DNA from: Saussurea involucrata
Lineage: Eukaryota > Streptophyta > Magnoliopsida > Asterales > Asteraceae
Reading direction: 5' to 3'
DNA: 64,000 nt
NCBI GenBank assembly: GCA_033807775.1
Contig: CM066327.1
Span: 90,046,295 to 90,110,294, forward strand
The notes under the pieces were generated by a model, which worked only from the letters and a program-made list of their open reading frames with translations, searched no databases and had not been told where the DNA came from. A program made the position numbers and the translations under genes. Position 1 is the stretch's first letter. Every line of letters starts with the position of its first letter. Positions 1-11,995 of this stretch are shown here, piece after piece.

Positions 1-1180
1 TTCACTCAAAACGGACATCCTCGTCCTCTTGGGGAGACCCGACCCAGATGTCGGGACTTCTTTTCTCTTTAGGACCCCCGACCCAGCTGTCGAGGTATCC
101 TTCCCCCTATCTACCTTCGCCTTGCGAGCTAGCTCAACTTGAGCCATCTTCTCGGCGGCTGCAGGCGTCGACTTTGCCCGAGATTCTCCTGTATGGCAAA
201 AGAAAGAATTAGATGATTGAGAACAAAGATAGAATAGAACGAGCGGAAACAAAGAGATACTTACCAGTTATCTCTACTTCCTCCTCCTCCTTCTCCTCAG
301 TCGCCTCGGAATCCTCACTCTCGTCTTCTTCTTTCTCCTCTCGACTCATCCTCATCCTATCGCTCAAGAAAACGACGTCGTCATCCTCATCTACCAAATG
401 ACGCGTGACGTATGACCGGTCTTCTGTACTAAACTCTAGGAACTTTTAGACCTTAGCCCGGGAAGCATCGTCCGACTCTACCTTATCGAAATCAATATCT
501 ACACGTAAAAAAGAAGATCAGTCGAAAAAACAACCAAGCAACAGAATAACATAAAACATACGATGAACAATTAAAGTCTCACCCGTCATATTCCAACCCT
601 CCCTAATCCAGTCACTATCAGTGTCCAGCGTCGACACCCGCACGAATACATACCTCTTCTTTCACCCACGGTCGTTGACTGCAGTATTTAAAACCAAGGT
701 ACGATCACCCTTGTGCCTTGAAAACAAACTATAACGACGGTACCGATCACTTTTGACCTTGTACGCCGTCAGTAGGTCCCTCACATTCATCGGTGGATTC
801 CAGTTGGAGGTAAGTCGTTCGATGATTAGGATAACTCGCCAGAACTAGGGCATCAGTTTCCCCAGTGAAAGATTGAATTCACACATGAACTCTTTGACCA
901 GAGGCGAATATGGCCAATGAAAGCCTATCTTGAACGGGTATTCGTATATAACGACGTACCCCTCGGGGCACATTTCCGGTTGAACCTTGCCAACTTTGCT
1001 TACGGTGATCCCCATAGGAATCCTCGCTAGACTTCTAAAGTCGTCGAGATCTTCTTCGTTTTTAATGGTGCTTCTAGGCTCTGTCGACATTGCTAACCCC
1101 GTTAAATTGATTTGCACTTCTGAAAGGCCCCAGATATCCCAGTTTTTCCTAGGCTTTCTAGCAATAGACTTGCGACGCAT
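1..1180 (-). pseudogene. Antisense spliced gene of the Tat-like element, copy A (broken, cut by edge)
   Basis: The gene runs opposite to its element. Exon 1 is 583-1180, starting at an ATG that reads MRRKSIARKPRKNW. Exon 2 is 265-498 and is very acidic. Exon 3 starts at 188 and leaves the window. Introns 499-582 and 189-264 both have GT donors and AG acceptors. Exon 1 resembles the plant 'putative gypsy type transposon' domain (Pfam Transposase_28), including the phrase YPFKIGFHWPYSPLV. Alignment by eye to copy B shows in-frame stops at 845-847 (TAG where copy B has CAG), 662-664 (TGA where copy B has TGG) and 447-449 (TAA). Function is unknown. Family knowledge is that Tat-lineage elements often carry an antisense ORF near the 3' LTR. 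Confidence 0.7.
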
Positions 1181-1346
1181 ATGCAAACTGAAGGGTCGTA
1201 TCTTATATGATCTCAAAAAATCCTAATTAGGTCAAAGATTCTTGCAGATTTAGAAACAATCGAACGAAAATCGACAAGAAAACCCTTAAAGAAATCTTTG
1301 CTCAAAACCCTCTGAAGTCGTAAACAAGAAAAGATCCATCGTAATC

Positions 1347-1356
1347 TTTATTTATG
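1347..1356 (-). promoter_or_regulatory. TATA-like box of the antisense gene, copy A
   Basis: On the minus strand the sequence reads GCATAAATAAAG, about 175 bases upstream of the antisense ATG at 1180. Copy B has the same box (GCATAAATAGAG) at nearly the same distance. Conservation between two diverged copies suggests a promoter inside the element; this is an inference. Confidence 0.45.
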
Positions 1357-1627
1357 CAGTCGATCATGTCAGGACGAGTCCTTTGATGATCACCGCGTGC
1401 CCTCGTCCCTTCGTATGACCACATGGATCGTCGACACCTGGCCATGACAGCTGCTAAGCACCATCGTGCGTCGGCATGACGTCACGACTTTATCCTCTCT
1501 TCGATTTCCCTCTCTAGTTTGAATTGAACCGATTCAGTTCCAAAACGACCAAGGTAATTTTCGACACAAAACCCTGAACACCCGACAAGCAAAATTTAAT
1601 ATTCGAATTTGCCATCCTACTTTCATA

Positions 1628-1641
1628 TTTTGGGGGAAAAC
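1628..1641 (+). promoter_or_regulatory. Polypurine tract of Tat-like copy A
   Basis: TTTTGGGGGAAAAC abuts the TG of the 3' LTR. It fixes the element as plus-strand. Copy B has the matching tract on the minus strand, next to 13,110. Confidence 0.7.
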
Positions 1642-2533
1642 TGTTTGGGCAAAATTTCACAGGTCTCGACCACGACCAGAAAAGGTAAGACACATGTTAT
1701 GAACTATATCTTGTATTAAGATAAGGCCCCGACAAAGGACCAAAAAACCTCCGTCGTCCCACCTAAAAGGTAAGTCGAGAGTTCCTCACGACACTCGACC
1801 TCGACGTCGCCCATTCCGCACGACCGTCGCACAAGACCGTACGACCTTGACTAACTCAATATACGACTGTTACGTTTGTTTAATGATTAATGCAGGAGTC
1901 AAAGTCATTAATGGGCAACGGTCATAACTGACGAAGGGCAATTATGAAGAGTTACAACTGGCGACCGTTATGGCTGTTATTAAAGCAATCAATGAGCTAA
2001 TCAAAGCACCCGAAGGTTATAAAAGATCAAGTTAAACTTCAGTTCCAGGGATGGAACACCGAACACCGAACACCGGACACCGAACACCGAACAATAGAAG
2101 ATAAGCATCCCAGCTCAGAAGAATACTACAAGCAAAGAACTCTCACTCGAAGAATCTCTCCCGACGCACGACTTTCACTCTCGACCAACAGTTTACACAT
2201 TGTTTTCACACACGACGCACACTGTTTTTACATTTCAAACACTTGTATTTTACATTTCGAAGTCTTTCAGTTCATTTGTATTGTAATCTCTGTACGATCG
2301 ACACCCGGAACACTAAGGACATCGCCCCTAATTGGCGACCATAGTGCAGCGACGACATCCACTGTCGTCCGCAGGTTTTTTCCTCGTTGAGGTTTTTCCT
2401 GCGTCATCAAATCCTCTGTCTCATTTACATTTTTGTCTTTGTTGCATGCCTTTGTCGAACGATTCATTTCTTTAGTTGTTAAAGTCCACATCGACCTTAA
2501 GTTGTCCCTTTGGTGCGATTTTTGGCATTAACA
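1642..2533 (+). repeat. 3' LTR of Tat-like copy A (892 bp)
   Basis: The repeat starts TGTTTGGGC and ends CATTAACA. It is the reverse complement of the 791-bp LTRs of copy B, with extra sequence. A TATAAAAG box lies at 2019-2026. A short run of CACCGAA-type repeats at about 2052-2092 (five to six units) probably accounts for some of the extra length. Confidence 0.85.
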
Positions 2534-2535
2534 CA

Positions 2536-2538
<3 letters not shown>

Positions 2539-2615
<77 letters not shown>
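2539..2615. repeat. Compound (AT)n(GT)n microsatellite
   Basis: About 26 AT units are followed by about 12 GT units, starting six bases after the end of the Tat-like copy A LTR. Confidence 0.97.
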
Positions 2616-2616
<1 letters not shown>

Positions 2617-4450
2617 TGGAGCATAAAATATCTAATCATGTTAGTTATAGTATTTCATAGTTTTAATAAACTCGTAAGTTCAAATGTTTTCATGCATATT
2701 TCAAATTGGGATTTCATGTACTACTAAATTATAACCACATGAATTTTATGATGTCAAACCAACCCTGAAAACCATAGTATATATCACCACTCATAAAATT
2801 ATCACTTTTGAGTAATTTCTTCAAGAATCCATACAAACTAACCTAATCCTATTTGATGTAATTTCTAACATGCACCTAATCTCTATATGGAAAGACATAC
2901 TAAGCATGAAATTGATCACATATCTTAAAAATTCATGTCAATGTTTTAATTTCTCCATCCAACATAAATTAAAATTCTTCCATCTCTAATTCAACCCATA
3001 AGGAAACATTCAGATTAACCTCTAAACTTGACCAAACCCGTAGAGCTCTTAAGAAAATCAAAATTGCCACCTTAGAATGTCACTTTATCTTCATGAATTT
3101 ATCTTCAATTCATCAAAAGGACCTCCAAGTTACAATTGTGTGTAAGGAACTTTAGTAGATTTAAAGGGTTTGTAGAGAGAGGCTAGAGAGAAAGCAAGGA
3201 TGAGTGAGAGTAAAATGTTGAAATTATGGAAAATAAAATCAATAATTGGATTTATATACTTGCTAAAGATATTCTACTAACCTCAAACTTTGGTCTATTT
3301 TTAAATCTGCCTTGGATTACAATGTAAACTACATTTGAAGTCCTAAATAGAGTTTAGATTATGCAACGTTGACCCTTATTCTACTTCGGTCATAACAATA
3401 TAAGGATAACGTACTACTCACAAAGCTTAATGTACCATTCACTTATGCACAATATATATAATTAATTCATTATCTAACATAAGTACAATATGTATAACAC
3501 AATGTACCAACGATTAAACAGACTTAGAGAAATAATTGAAATTTTTAAAATGTCGTAGGACGAAATCCCAGTTATTATATTGAGTATGTAAAGTTATGTA
3601 TGTTTTTATGTTAGATCTTGTCTACGGTTCATGTATTTGGTTTGTACTTAGTCCGGTACGGGGCGGGCTAAGGTCAGAAAATATTTATTCTTTGAAATTT
3701 GTAAATATGTCGTTGTGATTTATGGTGACATGGATTTTGTTTAGCCTATATTTTGAGGATATTTATTTTGAATTAATGAGACATGTGACATGCCTCATGG
3801 TGGTAATGAGGGTGTTATAGTAAGGTAGTTGGAAGAGCTCTTTGTAGGATGGAGGTGAGTCTTATCTTTAAACCACTCCACAATGATAAAAAGCTCATTA
3901 GAGGTGGTGAGGCTCATCCTACATAATCTTGGGGAATGTTGTTTTCTTTTACTTTCGACTCTGTAGTGAGATTTACATAACCCCAAAAAGATATGGTAAT
4001 TGAGCAAACATGCAAGTATACATTTTTACCCAATATCGTCTTAAACAAGTAATAAAATGGTAAGAACCAAGTATCATATTCCACATGGATAGATTTCTTA
4101 ACTTGTGAGATCTCAAGGTGAAAAGGCTAATTTAAAATGGTGAAGTCAAAGAAATTGGTTTGAGTGAAAACATATAACAGTAGATAACAACGAGAAATTA
4201 AAAGCATTTGTGTAAGATTTGGTTGGAGTTTCAGCTCAAAGTGCAGTCAAATGTTGATACACATAAAATGAGATTGTTAGTAGTTCTCAACATCACACTA
4301 TTGGATTGAACGACCTTTTTTTGAAGTGCAATCAAATAATCATTTGCGATACCCTTATCGTATAAATAATGAGTACAAATCTAAACATGGTACCCGAAAT
4401 ATCTTTATCTTTCTTTCCATATAGGTATAACTGTATTAGTTACTGCAGCA
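2616..4450. other. Unassigned AT-rich stretch, possibly old LTR debris
   Basis: I see no convincing coding sequence here. The minus strand from about 3818 begins with a TAACACCCTC phrase like the start of a plant Gypsy LTR. The minus strand near 4050-4100 reads like the U5 region of Athila-type LTRs (a 'gatactTGGTTCTTACCATTTTATTACTTG'-like phrase). Both are weak resemblances from memory without matching second ends. Confidence 0.3.
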
Positions 4451-4461
4451 AGCTATAGCAT

Positions 4462-4662
4462 ATTTTTTGGAAGGGTATCCGAGGACATTGCCCCGACTAA
4501 TCCCGGCAAGGTGAGGCAATTGCCCCAGCTGCTAAAGCGTGCAGTCCTGAGTTTATCCCCAATGGCCACAAGTTGGAAGCGCCTGGATTCGAACATGGGG
4601 TAGATGGGTTACTAGCCACATCCCCCACAAGCCTTAACCAGTACGCCACAAGCCTTGTGGTT
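4462..4662 (-). mobile_element. tRNA-derived SINE
   Basis: On the minus strand the element begins with a pol III box A-like sequence (TGGCGTACTGGTTAAGG) and a box B (GTTCGAATCC) about 45 bases later. A non-tRNA body follows, ending in CCAAAAAATA. It is flanked by perfect 11-bp direct repeats AGCTATAGCAT at 4451-4461 and 4663-4673, the target duplications of LINE-mediated insertion. Length, about 200 bp, fits plant SINEs. Confidence 0.88.
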
Positions 4663-4673
4663 AGCTATAGCAT

Positions 4674-5168
4674 TTTACAACCCTTTAAATCTCTTTATGT
4701 ACATTGTCATCTTTATAAGTTCAACTCATCGTAATGAATAACATGTGTCAATTTGTCGAACGTTATTAGATAAAACATCAAGAAGTAAACTGAATAGTAG
4801 AGTTGATAGTATCGCGAAAGCAATTATCCATATGCATGGTTGACTTATTCTCCTAACCTTCACTTACACCCACGCTAGGGTGATTAGCCCATCATCACTT
4901 TGAAAACAGAACTTAAAGACGCGAAGATAAATGACATAAATGTGAATGACATGAAGAGTAAAGATTTGAAAGTAAATGATTTGAAAGAAATGATGTTGTA
5001 AGAACTTGTTGCAACAAGACTTTAAAATGAATGTTTCACTACTAAGTTACATCAAAGAACATACAAGTAATGGAAGGAGCAAAGTTCAAAGAGTTTGATG
5101 TCTAGATTGCAAGAGGCACGCCCTTTATATACTACAAGGGATGGCAAAAAGTAAAACAATATAAAAGA
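4674..5168. other. Unassigned stretch
   Basis: It contains short direct repeats of the AAATGACATGAA type near 4930-4990 and no gene I can support. It may continue the degenerate LTR-like sequence interrupted by the SINE. Confidence 0.3.
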
Positions 5169-5196
5169 TAAGAGCATCCACACACGTCTTGCAAGA

Positions 5197-5244
5197 TGTA
5201 AGATCCCACATTGGTTGGGGAGGGGAACAAAGGTTGCCTTATAA
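5197..5244 (+). repeat. TRIM-like 5' LTR, first 48 bp only
   Basis: All 48 bases match 12,062-12,109. Identity stops exactly where TCAGAGC, the 3' part of a TGGTATCAGAGC primer site, begins. About 100 bp of the LTR are missing. Confidence 0.85.
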
Positions 5245-8200
5245 TCAGAGCACGGCTTGAGTGAATCAAACGCATTTCGGTGTGTTTGATCTCAAGTTTG
5301 CGGCTATAAAAATTTTCTTTAAAGTTTTTGGGAAATAAAACGAAGGAAAGATCCGTTTGAGAAACGGTGATCGGAGGCGCAGTGTGTACAGTCAGCCGGA
5401 GCCAAAGGGGAAAGGTACAGTACTTAGTGTTTTATTGCTTTCTAGATCATAGAGTATGCATGCTAGATTGCCTGTTGTGGACACTATGCTGTATGTTGAA
5501 CTACTTGCTATTAGGAATTTATGCTAATTATGATAGGTTACTAAGTGGATGCCCTCTAGGTTGTATGCAGTAAGAGATTTATAGCCTTAGAATATTCGAT
5601 TTAGTTCTATTGCGCAGCTCTTGTTTGAGTCCAACCGTTCTAGGATAGAGTCTTGTATTCGACTGCCTATTTATTTCGCACTGCATATAATCGGATATTC
5701 GCGAGGTCACCCGTTATAATTAGTAGGGATTCGGTAGTAGCAAGGGTAGTGGGATAAGAGGAAGTTCCTAGAGAGCTGGGAAGGGTGTTTATGTATGAGT
5801 ACGTGTGCTAGATTGCTTTCTAGAACATAGGAGTATGTATGCTAAATTGTTTGGTGCTTGTTACACTGTATTGCATGTCTGCTGCTTGCTATTAGGGATT
5901 TGGCAGTAGCAAGGGTAGTGGTTTGGATGGAATTCCTAGGGAGCTAGGAAGAGTGTGTACATATGCCGGTGCGGGCATATGTGTATGGTTTCGGTGAGAA
6001 ACTACTTGGACCCCTTGGGATGGAACTCGGAACGGGTGATGATAGGTGTGGATGGTAGCAGTAGAGCTCCTACTACCGGAAGCACAGGATCAATGCTCGA
6101 GTCGGGGAAGTCACGAGGAATCCAAGGAGTTGAGCGTGAGTGTTGTTAGTATGAGTTTTTATGTGCTAATAACGCGTTGTATTGTCTACCCAGAATAGCC
6201 ATCACAAGGAGGAACAACTATAGTAAACCTACTAGTACAGGTGTGTACTTGTTTTGCTTTGATGGGATGATCGTTGGGGTAGTGTCGAAGGTTATAAATT
6301 AGTAGTCGTTGGAATAAAAGGACGATTCTAGTATTAGTCACTTGGAGTGATGATGAGGATGATGTTTGTTTCGGGCCAAGATGGAAGATTGTGCTAGAGT
6401 CATAGGCTCATAGAGCCGACTTTGATTTGAGGAAAACCCGTAAGATGATTTGATGTGATTTCCCAACTTGTCTTAAGAGGTTTAAATGTCTGGATGACAA
6501 TAGTAGACCGGAGAGTTTCGGAGTGGTAGGGGTCGAGACGTTGAATGCCGAATGAGTCATGCACGAAGTTATTTTGAAAATAAGATTGCATTAACAAATT
6601 CTTGTGTTTCAAATCTTTGTATGGACGGTGTTTTGGAATTTTGGGAACTGCTCAACACACGCACAAGATTTTGAAATATGGTTTTGAAAGTGTATGAAAT
6701 CGTTTTATCACGGGAGTGCAAACTTTGTTAGAATTTGTCTCATTTTCGTTATTTTTCCAACGGTTCTTTCGGGTACGATGTTATCCGTGTTTTGGTGGTG
6801 GTTAAGATGTTGGGTAAGTGACTACGGATTGAGACTCTAACATTGGAACTCCTCCACATGTGTTAGAGTTGAGACGAAAAGTTACATTCCACGATGTCTG
6901 TATAAAGGCTATTTTGGTGATTTGTTTAAAATGAGTTTGAAATTCCAGTGTCGCTTGACTTTTCGTTCGAGAGTTTGTATTACTAAGTGTTTTATTGCAA
7001 ATAGTTCAGTGTGTGGATTGATTCATGCGTGACATAAGTGATGCATGGAGGAATTTTGGTAACATTTCATAAGGAGTTGTTTAGTGCGCTTTTTAGTCAG
7101 CTAAATGTTTTATTGACATTTCCATGAAAATGCGATTTATCGACTTAGGGGTATGCATACTGGGGTAACCTTTGTTCTCTACATTTTGATAAATGAGACG
7201 TGCATGAAAATGTTTTAGTTCCTTTTTGTCGAAATGAAAGACCATTTGATCCAAGGAGTGTTTTAATGTTGTGAACATCATGCATACGATTACAATGTGT
7301 TATATTTTGGAAATATAAATGCGTAGATTTTTGACATTCGGTTAATTTAGAATTACCGATCATTTCTTTTTGGAAGTTAAAACTTTTGCTTTGGAGGAAA
7401 CGAGTATTTTGAGCAATTTCGATAAATACATTTTTTTAAACTATAATGTTTTGACGTTATATGTCCCAAGTACGGAACTTGAGGAAGTGTTACAAGCTTG
7501 CATGCCTGCCCCCAGTTTGAGATTTTATGAGGTTTTAGTCGATATTTCCAATTAATAGAAGCGGACTGGTTTCTGTCTTCAAGTTTGAAACTTACACGAG
7601 ACAGTTGTGTTTTAACAAAAATATATTTGTAAACCGTGTCATCGTTTTGTGTGATTAGCTGACGCGCGAAAATTCGTGGCGAACCCTGTGCCACGTCATT
7701 TTTATGATTAAAAAGAAGAATTTTCTTTAATCAAATGTCGTGAAACTTATTTTGAATTAGGTGCACACCTTGTCGCACCCTGTTTAAGGTCAAGCGGTTA
7801 CTTTAAGTGCATGTCATGAGTCAATCCATACTGGAATCGAGGCGGTTCATTTTAAAGAAATTATTTATTACGCTTGCTTGTGTGTGAGTAAACTGAACTA
7901 CAATGGAACGATTTTCAACATGAATTTCCTATGTGGGACGAGTGTGTCCAGTTTTGCGTAACTATCGATCAGGTAATAGTAGTTTTATTACATACGATCT
8001 TTTGAGATGAAAATCCTGATGTTGCAAATATTTCGTAAATGATTTTGTAAACCATTTGGGGAAATGTGCTTTTAAGTGTCATGTGTCATTTCGAGAATTT
8101 TTAGGGTGTGAGTCCTTTTGGAAAACTCTTTTGTTTAACCTGTGTTGAGTCTGGGACTAAGTTTGATTTCAGAGTATTGCTTGCTTAGACTTTGTTTAAA

Positions 8201-8975
8201 CGCATTTTCCGACCTATGGGTCTAGCAAGCGGGGAGCATTTTGCTCGGTTTTGACTTGGAGTTAGTCATGGGCCAATTGCCCGGTTTTAATGGCTCGATG
8301 TGGAGTCTAGTTGATGAGTTGTCCTTGTCGCACCGTTTGGCATTCTTTGCACGTTGAGTGTTTACATGTTTGGGTGAGTGAGTCAATCCGGAATAGGCAT
8401 GTTGTTGGTAGGCTGTTTGCTTTGGATCCTTAGACACGTTAGTCAGTCGTTGGTAATGGTCGGTTGGGTATCTCGGGGTGGGACCCCGGTATTCATGTGT
8501 TTTAACCTAGACTTTCCAGTAAGTACTAGGAGGATATAGTCGTGAGGCGTTACCTGGGAAGTAGACGTCAAGGTGTATCCTCGATACGGTGTGACTTGGC
8601 TTCGTAGAGCAAGTGTGGATGATACGTCGACGGTGGAAGGTAGATATTCCACGCGCGTTAGTACTGTAGGCCGAATAGTATCGGTTAAGGGATTGATGCC
8701 CTTGTTATTAAGAGAATAAATGCGCATCAACCATTTTGAGGTAGGTGGTATATTTAGGTGTCGACTTTTGGGCTTGAGGCCAAACACCTTTAGTATAATC
8801 GGAGAGTTGTAGCCGATTTTAAGATAATCATGGTGACGGTAGTAGTAACCCTGAAATGATCACTTGTGATGGATGGTTATGGTGGAATGACCTACGTGTG
8901 TGTTAGTTGATTTGTTTGTGGGGGATATCTATTTGTGTTAGTGTCTAGGATAATACCACGCTGGTGTGAGTTATT

Positions 8976-9205
8976 GTAATCGGTTGGACCGATGTTCGGC
9001 GGGTGGCCGATGTTTGTTATTGTAATCGGTTGGACCGATGATCGGCGGGTGGCCGATGTTTGTTATTGTAATCGGTTGGACCGATGTTCGGCGGGTGGCC
9101 GATGTTTGTTATTGTAATCGGTTGGACCGATGTTCGGCGGGTGGCCGATGTTTGTTAGTGTAATCGGTTGGACCGATGTTCGGCAGGGGGTCGATGTTTT
9201 GTTAA
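8976..9205 (+). repeat. Tandem array, five copies of a 46-bp hairpin unit
   Basis: Units start at 8976, 9022, 9068, 9114 and 9160. Each holds two perfect short hairpins: ATCGGT-TGG-ACCGAT and TCGGC-GGGTG-GCCGA. The last unit has changed in the second stem. The array lies about 400 bases upstream of the polypurine tract. Confidence 0.95.
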
Positions 9206-9588
9206 TATAAGTTATTGAAAATCTTTGGAGTCTATTAGAATTCGTAGAAGTTAATCGTCAATTAATGATAGGAGGGATCGTAATCGAGTATCCTGTGGAG
9301 TATACTGGTGAGCAGCTTTAGAGTGGTTAGAGCTTGAGATTTGACTCAGGATGTATGGAATATCTAAGGTTGGGGGACAACCGTAGTCGCTTGGCTAGGA
9401 ATGATTTCAATTGTCGGGGTGTTCTGCCGATCATAATCCCAGTGTCGTAGAAAGAGTACGTTAGTAAGAATAGTATTCGAGAAGTTTAGTAGGGGTTTCA
9501 AGTGGACTTAGGAACCTGAGGTTGAGGTGAGGGAGAACTATCCAGAGCTATTCGTAGGCAGAGACTTCGAGGGCGAAGTCTAATCCAA

Positions 9589-9600
9589 GTGGGGGAGAGT
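9589..9600 (+). promoter_or_regulatory. Polypurine tract of the Gypsy derivative
   Basis: GTGGGGGAGAGT abuts the LTR start at 9601. An A-A pair precedes it. The position fits a plus-strand primer for the LTR that follows. Confidence 0.7.
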
Positions 9601-9830
9601 TGTAAAGCCCGTGTCCCGGTATGTTTATATATAATTTAATTAATTGCTTTAATATCGTTCTTTTAGCGAATCTTTACTAACGGGGTTAGCAAGTTTGACC
9701 AAATGCGTAACAAATCTTTAAACCATTTTAAATTGTTGCCTTTAATCGTTTTGGTTAGTGGTTTGGTGTCAAAAGGGACCAAAAATGTTAGCTTACGTGT
9801 CTTTTGTTATAGATTGTGAGATGAGGTATA

Positions 9831-10275
9831 GTTGAGGGGCTAGTTGTGCAATGGGTCTCGGCCCATGACCGTTTTCTAGCCTTGTTTTCTCTCTTTCTTG
9901 TAATCTAAGCAACCAAACTTTTCCTTAACCCTACATTCTTTCTTCTCGTTTCCTGGTGGTGCGGCCGAAGAGAGAGAGATCGCGAGAAGAAAAGGTAGAG
10001 AGAGAGAGATAGAAACCGAGAGGTAGAGAGAGAGGAGTTGAGGGGCTAGAGTGCAATTTTTGGAAATTATTTCATGGGTCTCGGCCCATGGCCGGATCCC
10101 ATTCTCGTTTTCTTCCTTCCTTGATAGCCAAGCAAACCCAAAACAATTCCATAACCCTATTCGTGTCTTGGGGTGCGGCTGTGAGAAAAGAAACGAGAGA
10201 GAGATAGAGAAGAGCCGAGAAGAAGAGGTAGAGAGAGAGAGAGATAGAAACCGAGAGGTAGAGAGAGAGGAGTTG
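9831..10275 (+). repeat. Imperfect tandem duplication in the LTR leader, GA-rich
   Basis: The phrase GTTGAGGGGCTAG...GGGTCTCGGCCCATG occurs at 9831 and again at 10,037. Both copies run into a GAGAGAGAGATAGAAACCG tract. The open frames across this block are by-products of the purine-rich repeat. Confidence 0.8.
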
Positions 10276-11416
10276 GCCGGAAACCCCTCCCCCACCTGTC
10301 GCCGCGGTTGCTGTTAGCGGAGGTCGCCGCTGCTGCTGTCCGTCGGAGGAATCGAGGGAGAGAAGATCGGTCGTGGTGGTGAGGCGTCGTCTTGAGGTAA
10401 GTCGTTCTCTCGTTCGTCTCGTTTCTTTTCCTTTTTCCTTTTCGTTTTCCGGCGAGACCACCACCGCCGCACGCCGCCGCTGCGGTGGCTGGGGGTGGAG
10501 TGCGGTGGCAGTGGGTGTCACTCGTAGCGTAAAACCCGAATCGTTTAAGCCTTGAACCGTTTTTATAAATCGTGATTTTATGAAAATTCTAAGTGTGCTG
10601 TCCTGTTTTCGTGTGATCATAACTTTTCCGTCGTAACTCCGTTTGAGCCGAAACTGGCGCCCACGGTTCAGGCTCGGGGTCGGGCATGTTTTCCGTGTTT
10701 TAGCGGAAAACTGGTTCGGCCTCTAGCTAGGTGGAAAAGTGGTCGTAAGTTCAGTGAATCGTCATTTTATGTAAAAGAAACTGCAGTTCGGTCACTGTTT
10801 TGCGTAAGCTGTAACCTTTTCCTCGTAACTCGGGTTGGGGTGATTTCGGTGCCAAAAGTTCCATTTTTCAGTCTATAAACGTTTCTGTGTTTTGTGCAAA
10901 ATCCAGTTCGGAACGTAGCTTAGGCCAAATCGTCGTTTTATGCTGATAAGTGCTGTTTTTCGCTGTTCTGCGGGCTGATCTTATAAAATCCGTAATTAAA
11001 TGTGAAAAAATCGTTAGTAGGTGTATAATATGTCCTTGGAACCCTAACTCAGAGTACTTTCTGGTCATGTAATTTAATTAAGGTTTTTCTGGGTTTAAAG
11101 AGGTCGAAACAGGTCCCGAACAGACCTGTTTAGCGAGAGCAGAAAATAGTTTTAGTGACGGTTTAAGCGTGTGTCGTGTCGTAGGATCCGGGTCTCGTAT
11201 TGACACGTTTTAACATGCGTTTAGGTGCTGGGAAGTGACCGCATTTGTGAAGCTTGAATTGTGTTGTTAAGCTAGGCGCGCATTCGAGGTGAGTTCTCTC
11301 ACTATATCTAATAACGGTTGTTTTATCATTGCTGTAGTACGTGTGTGGTAGCTTTATGTGATTGTGTTGTGGAACTAGATAGTGGGGTGTCTAGTTGATA
11401 CTTTGTCGTCATGTTA

Positions 11417-11593
11417 ACTCGGTGGGACCGAGGATCCGGCGGGGCCGGAGATTTTATACGCGGGTGGCGTAGAGACTCGGTGGGACCGAGGATCCGGCAG
11501 GGCCGGAGATTTTATACGCGGGTAGCATAGAGACTCGGTGGGACCGGGGATTCGGCGGGGCCGAAGATGTTATCATGTGGTCGGTGGGACCGA
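11417..11593 (+). repeat. Tandem array of a 58-bp hairpin unit in the LTR
   Basis: Units start at 11,417, 11,475 and 11,533, with a partial fourth at 11,581. Each has hairpins CTCGGT-GGG-ACCGAG, TCCGG-CGGGG-CCGGA and TACGC-GGGTG-GCGTA. In unit 3 the second stem is TTCGG/CCGAA, a compensated change. The architecture parallels the 46-bp array at 8976. Confidence 0.93.
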
Positions 11594-11995
11594 CTTGTGC
11601 CTTTTAGGTGGGTGGTTGTGGATGTACATGTTTATGATTTGTTCGTAGACCTGTATGATCGTTTATGTGTCACTATCTGTTGTAGGGGTAGTGTGGAATA
11701 ACTGTATTATTTATGGTGTTTGAATTCACTAAGCTTCGTGCTTACCCTTTCCCAATAAACTGTGGTTTCAGGTCCGAGCGGCTCCAAGGCGTGACGAGTA
11801 CACACTGGCGCGCGAGAAGAGCTGGTTGTTTTTATGATTTTAATAATTAAACGTTTATTCCGCTGGTTTTTTTTATTATAAAGATTTTAATTATGAGTTT
11901 GCAAACGAATCGTTGGGATCATTTAATGGTTTGTTATGAATGAAATGTCTATCTTAAAATTTTAAATTTGCTTGAAATTTTGGGACGTTACAATT

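Larger units (their letters stand above)
1..2533 (+). mobile_element. Tat-like Gypsy element copy A (3' part, cut by window edge)
   Basis: This is the 3' end of an LTR retrotransposon of the same family as the complete copy at 12,320-19,676, in the opposite orientation. What remains is part of the antisense gene (1-1180), a polypurine tract and the 3' LTR (1642-2533). Gag and protease would lie to the left, outside the window. The five bases after the LTR are CACGC, which should reappear at the other end as the target duplication. Orientation rests on the polypurine tract next to 1642 and on the direction of gag in copy B. Confidence 0.85.
5245..9600 (+). mobile_element. Non-coding interior of a Gypsy derivative (LARD-like)
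   Basis: The 4.4-kb interior lacks any frame resembling gag, protease, reverse transcriptase or integrase. Blocks of it are recognisable in reverse complement at 36.6-40.3 kb: 6230-6340 against 40,060-40,150, 7790-7860 against 37,870-37,930, and 8620-8700 against 37,510-37,590. It ends with TTCGAGGGCGAAGTC and a GTGGGGGAGAGT tract, the layout seen before the 3' LTR of plant chromovirus-type Gypsy elements. Two related copies with the same long non-coding interior suggest a non-autonomous family rather than one decayed copy. Confidence 0.65.
9601..11992 (+). repeat. Gypsy-type LTR (2392 bp) inside the chimera
   Basis: It starts TGTAAAGCCCGTG and ends TTTTGGGACGTTACA, the usual ends of chromovirus-type Gypsy LTRs. 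It is preceded by a polypurine tract and followed at once by a primer site. It thus has a 3'-LTR context on the left and a 5'-LTR context on the right. A second copy of this LTR is absent from the window. Inside are a 206-bp imperfect duplication (9831-10,275) and a hairpin array (11,417-11,593). Confidence 0.75.

Noticed and set aside
4462..4662. Functional tRNA gene on the minus strand
   Set aside because: A and B boxes are present, but the sequence between and after them does not fold as a tRNA, and the tail and duplications show a SINE.
8976..9205. CRISPR array (46-bp repeats)
   Set aside because: Units are contiguous with no unique spacers, in plant retrotransposon DNA. It is a tandem minisatellite.
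9876..10620. Open frames on both strands across the GA-rich LTR leader
   Set aside because: Both strands are open because of purine-rich repeats, which give Ser/Leu and Arg/Glu runs. No family resemblance.
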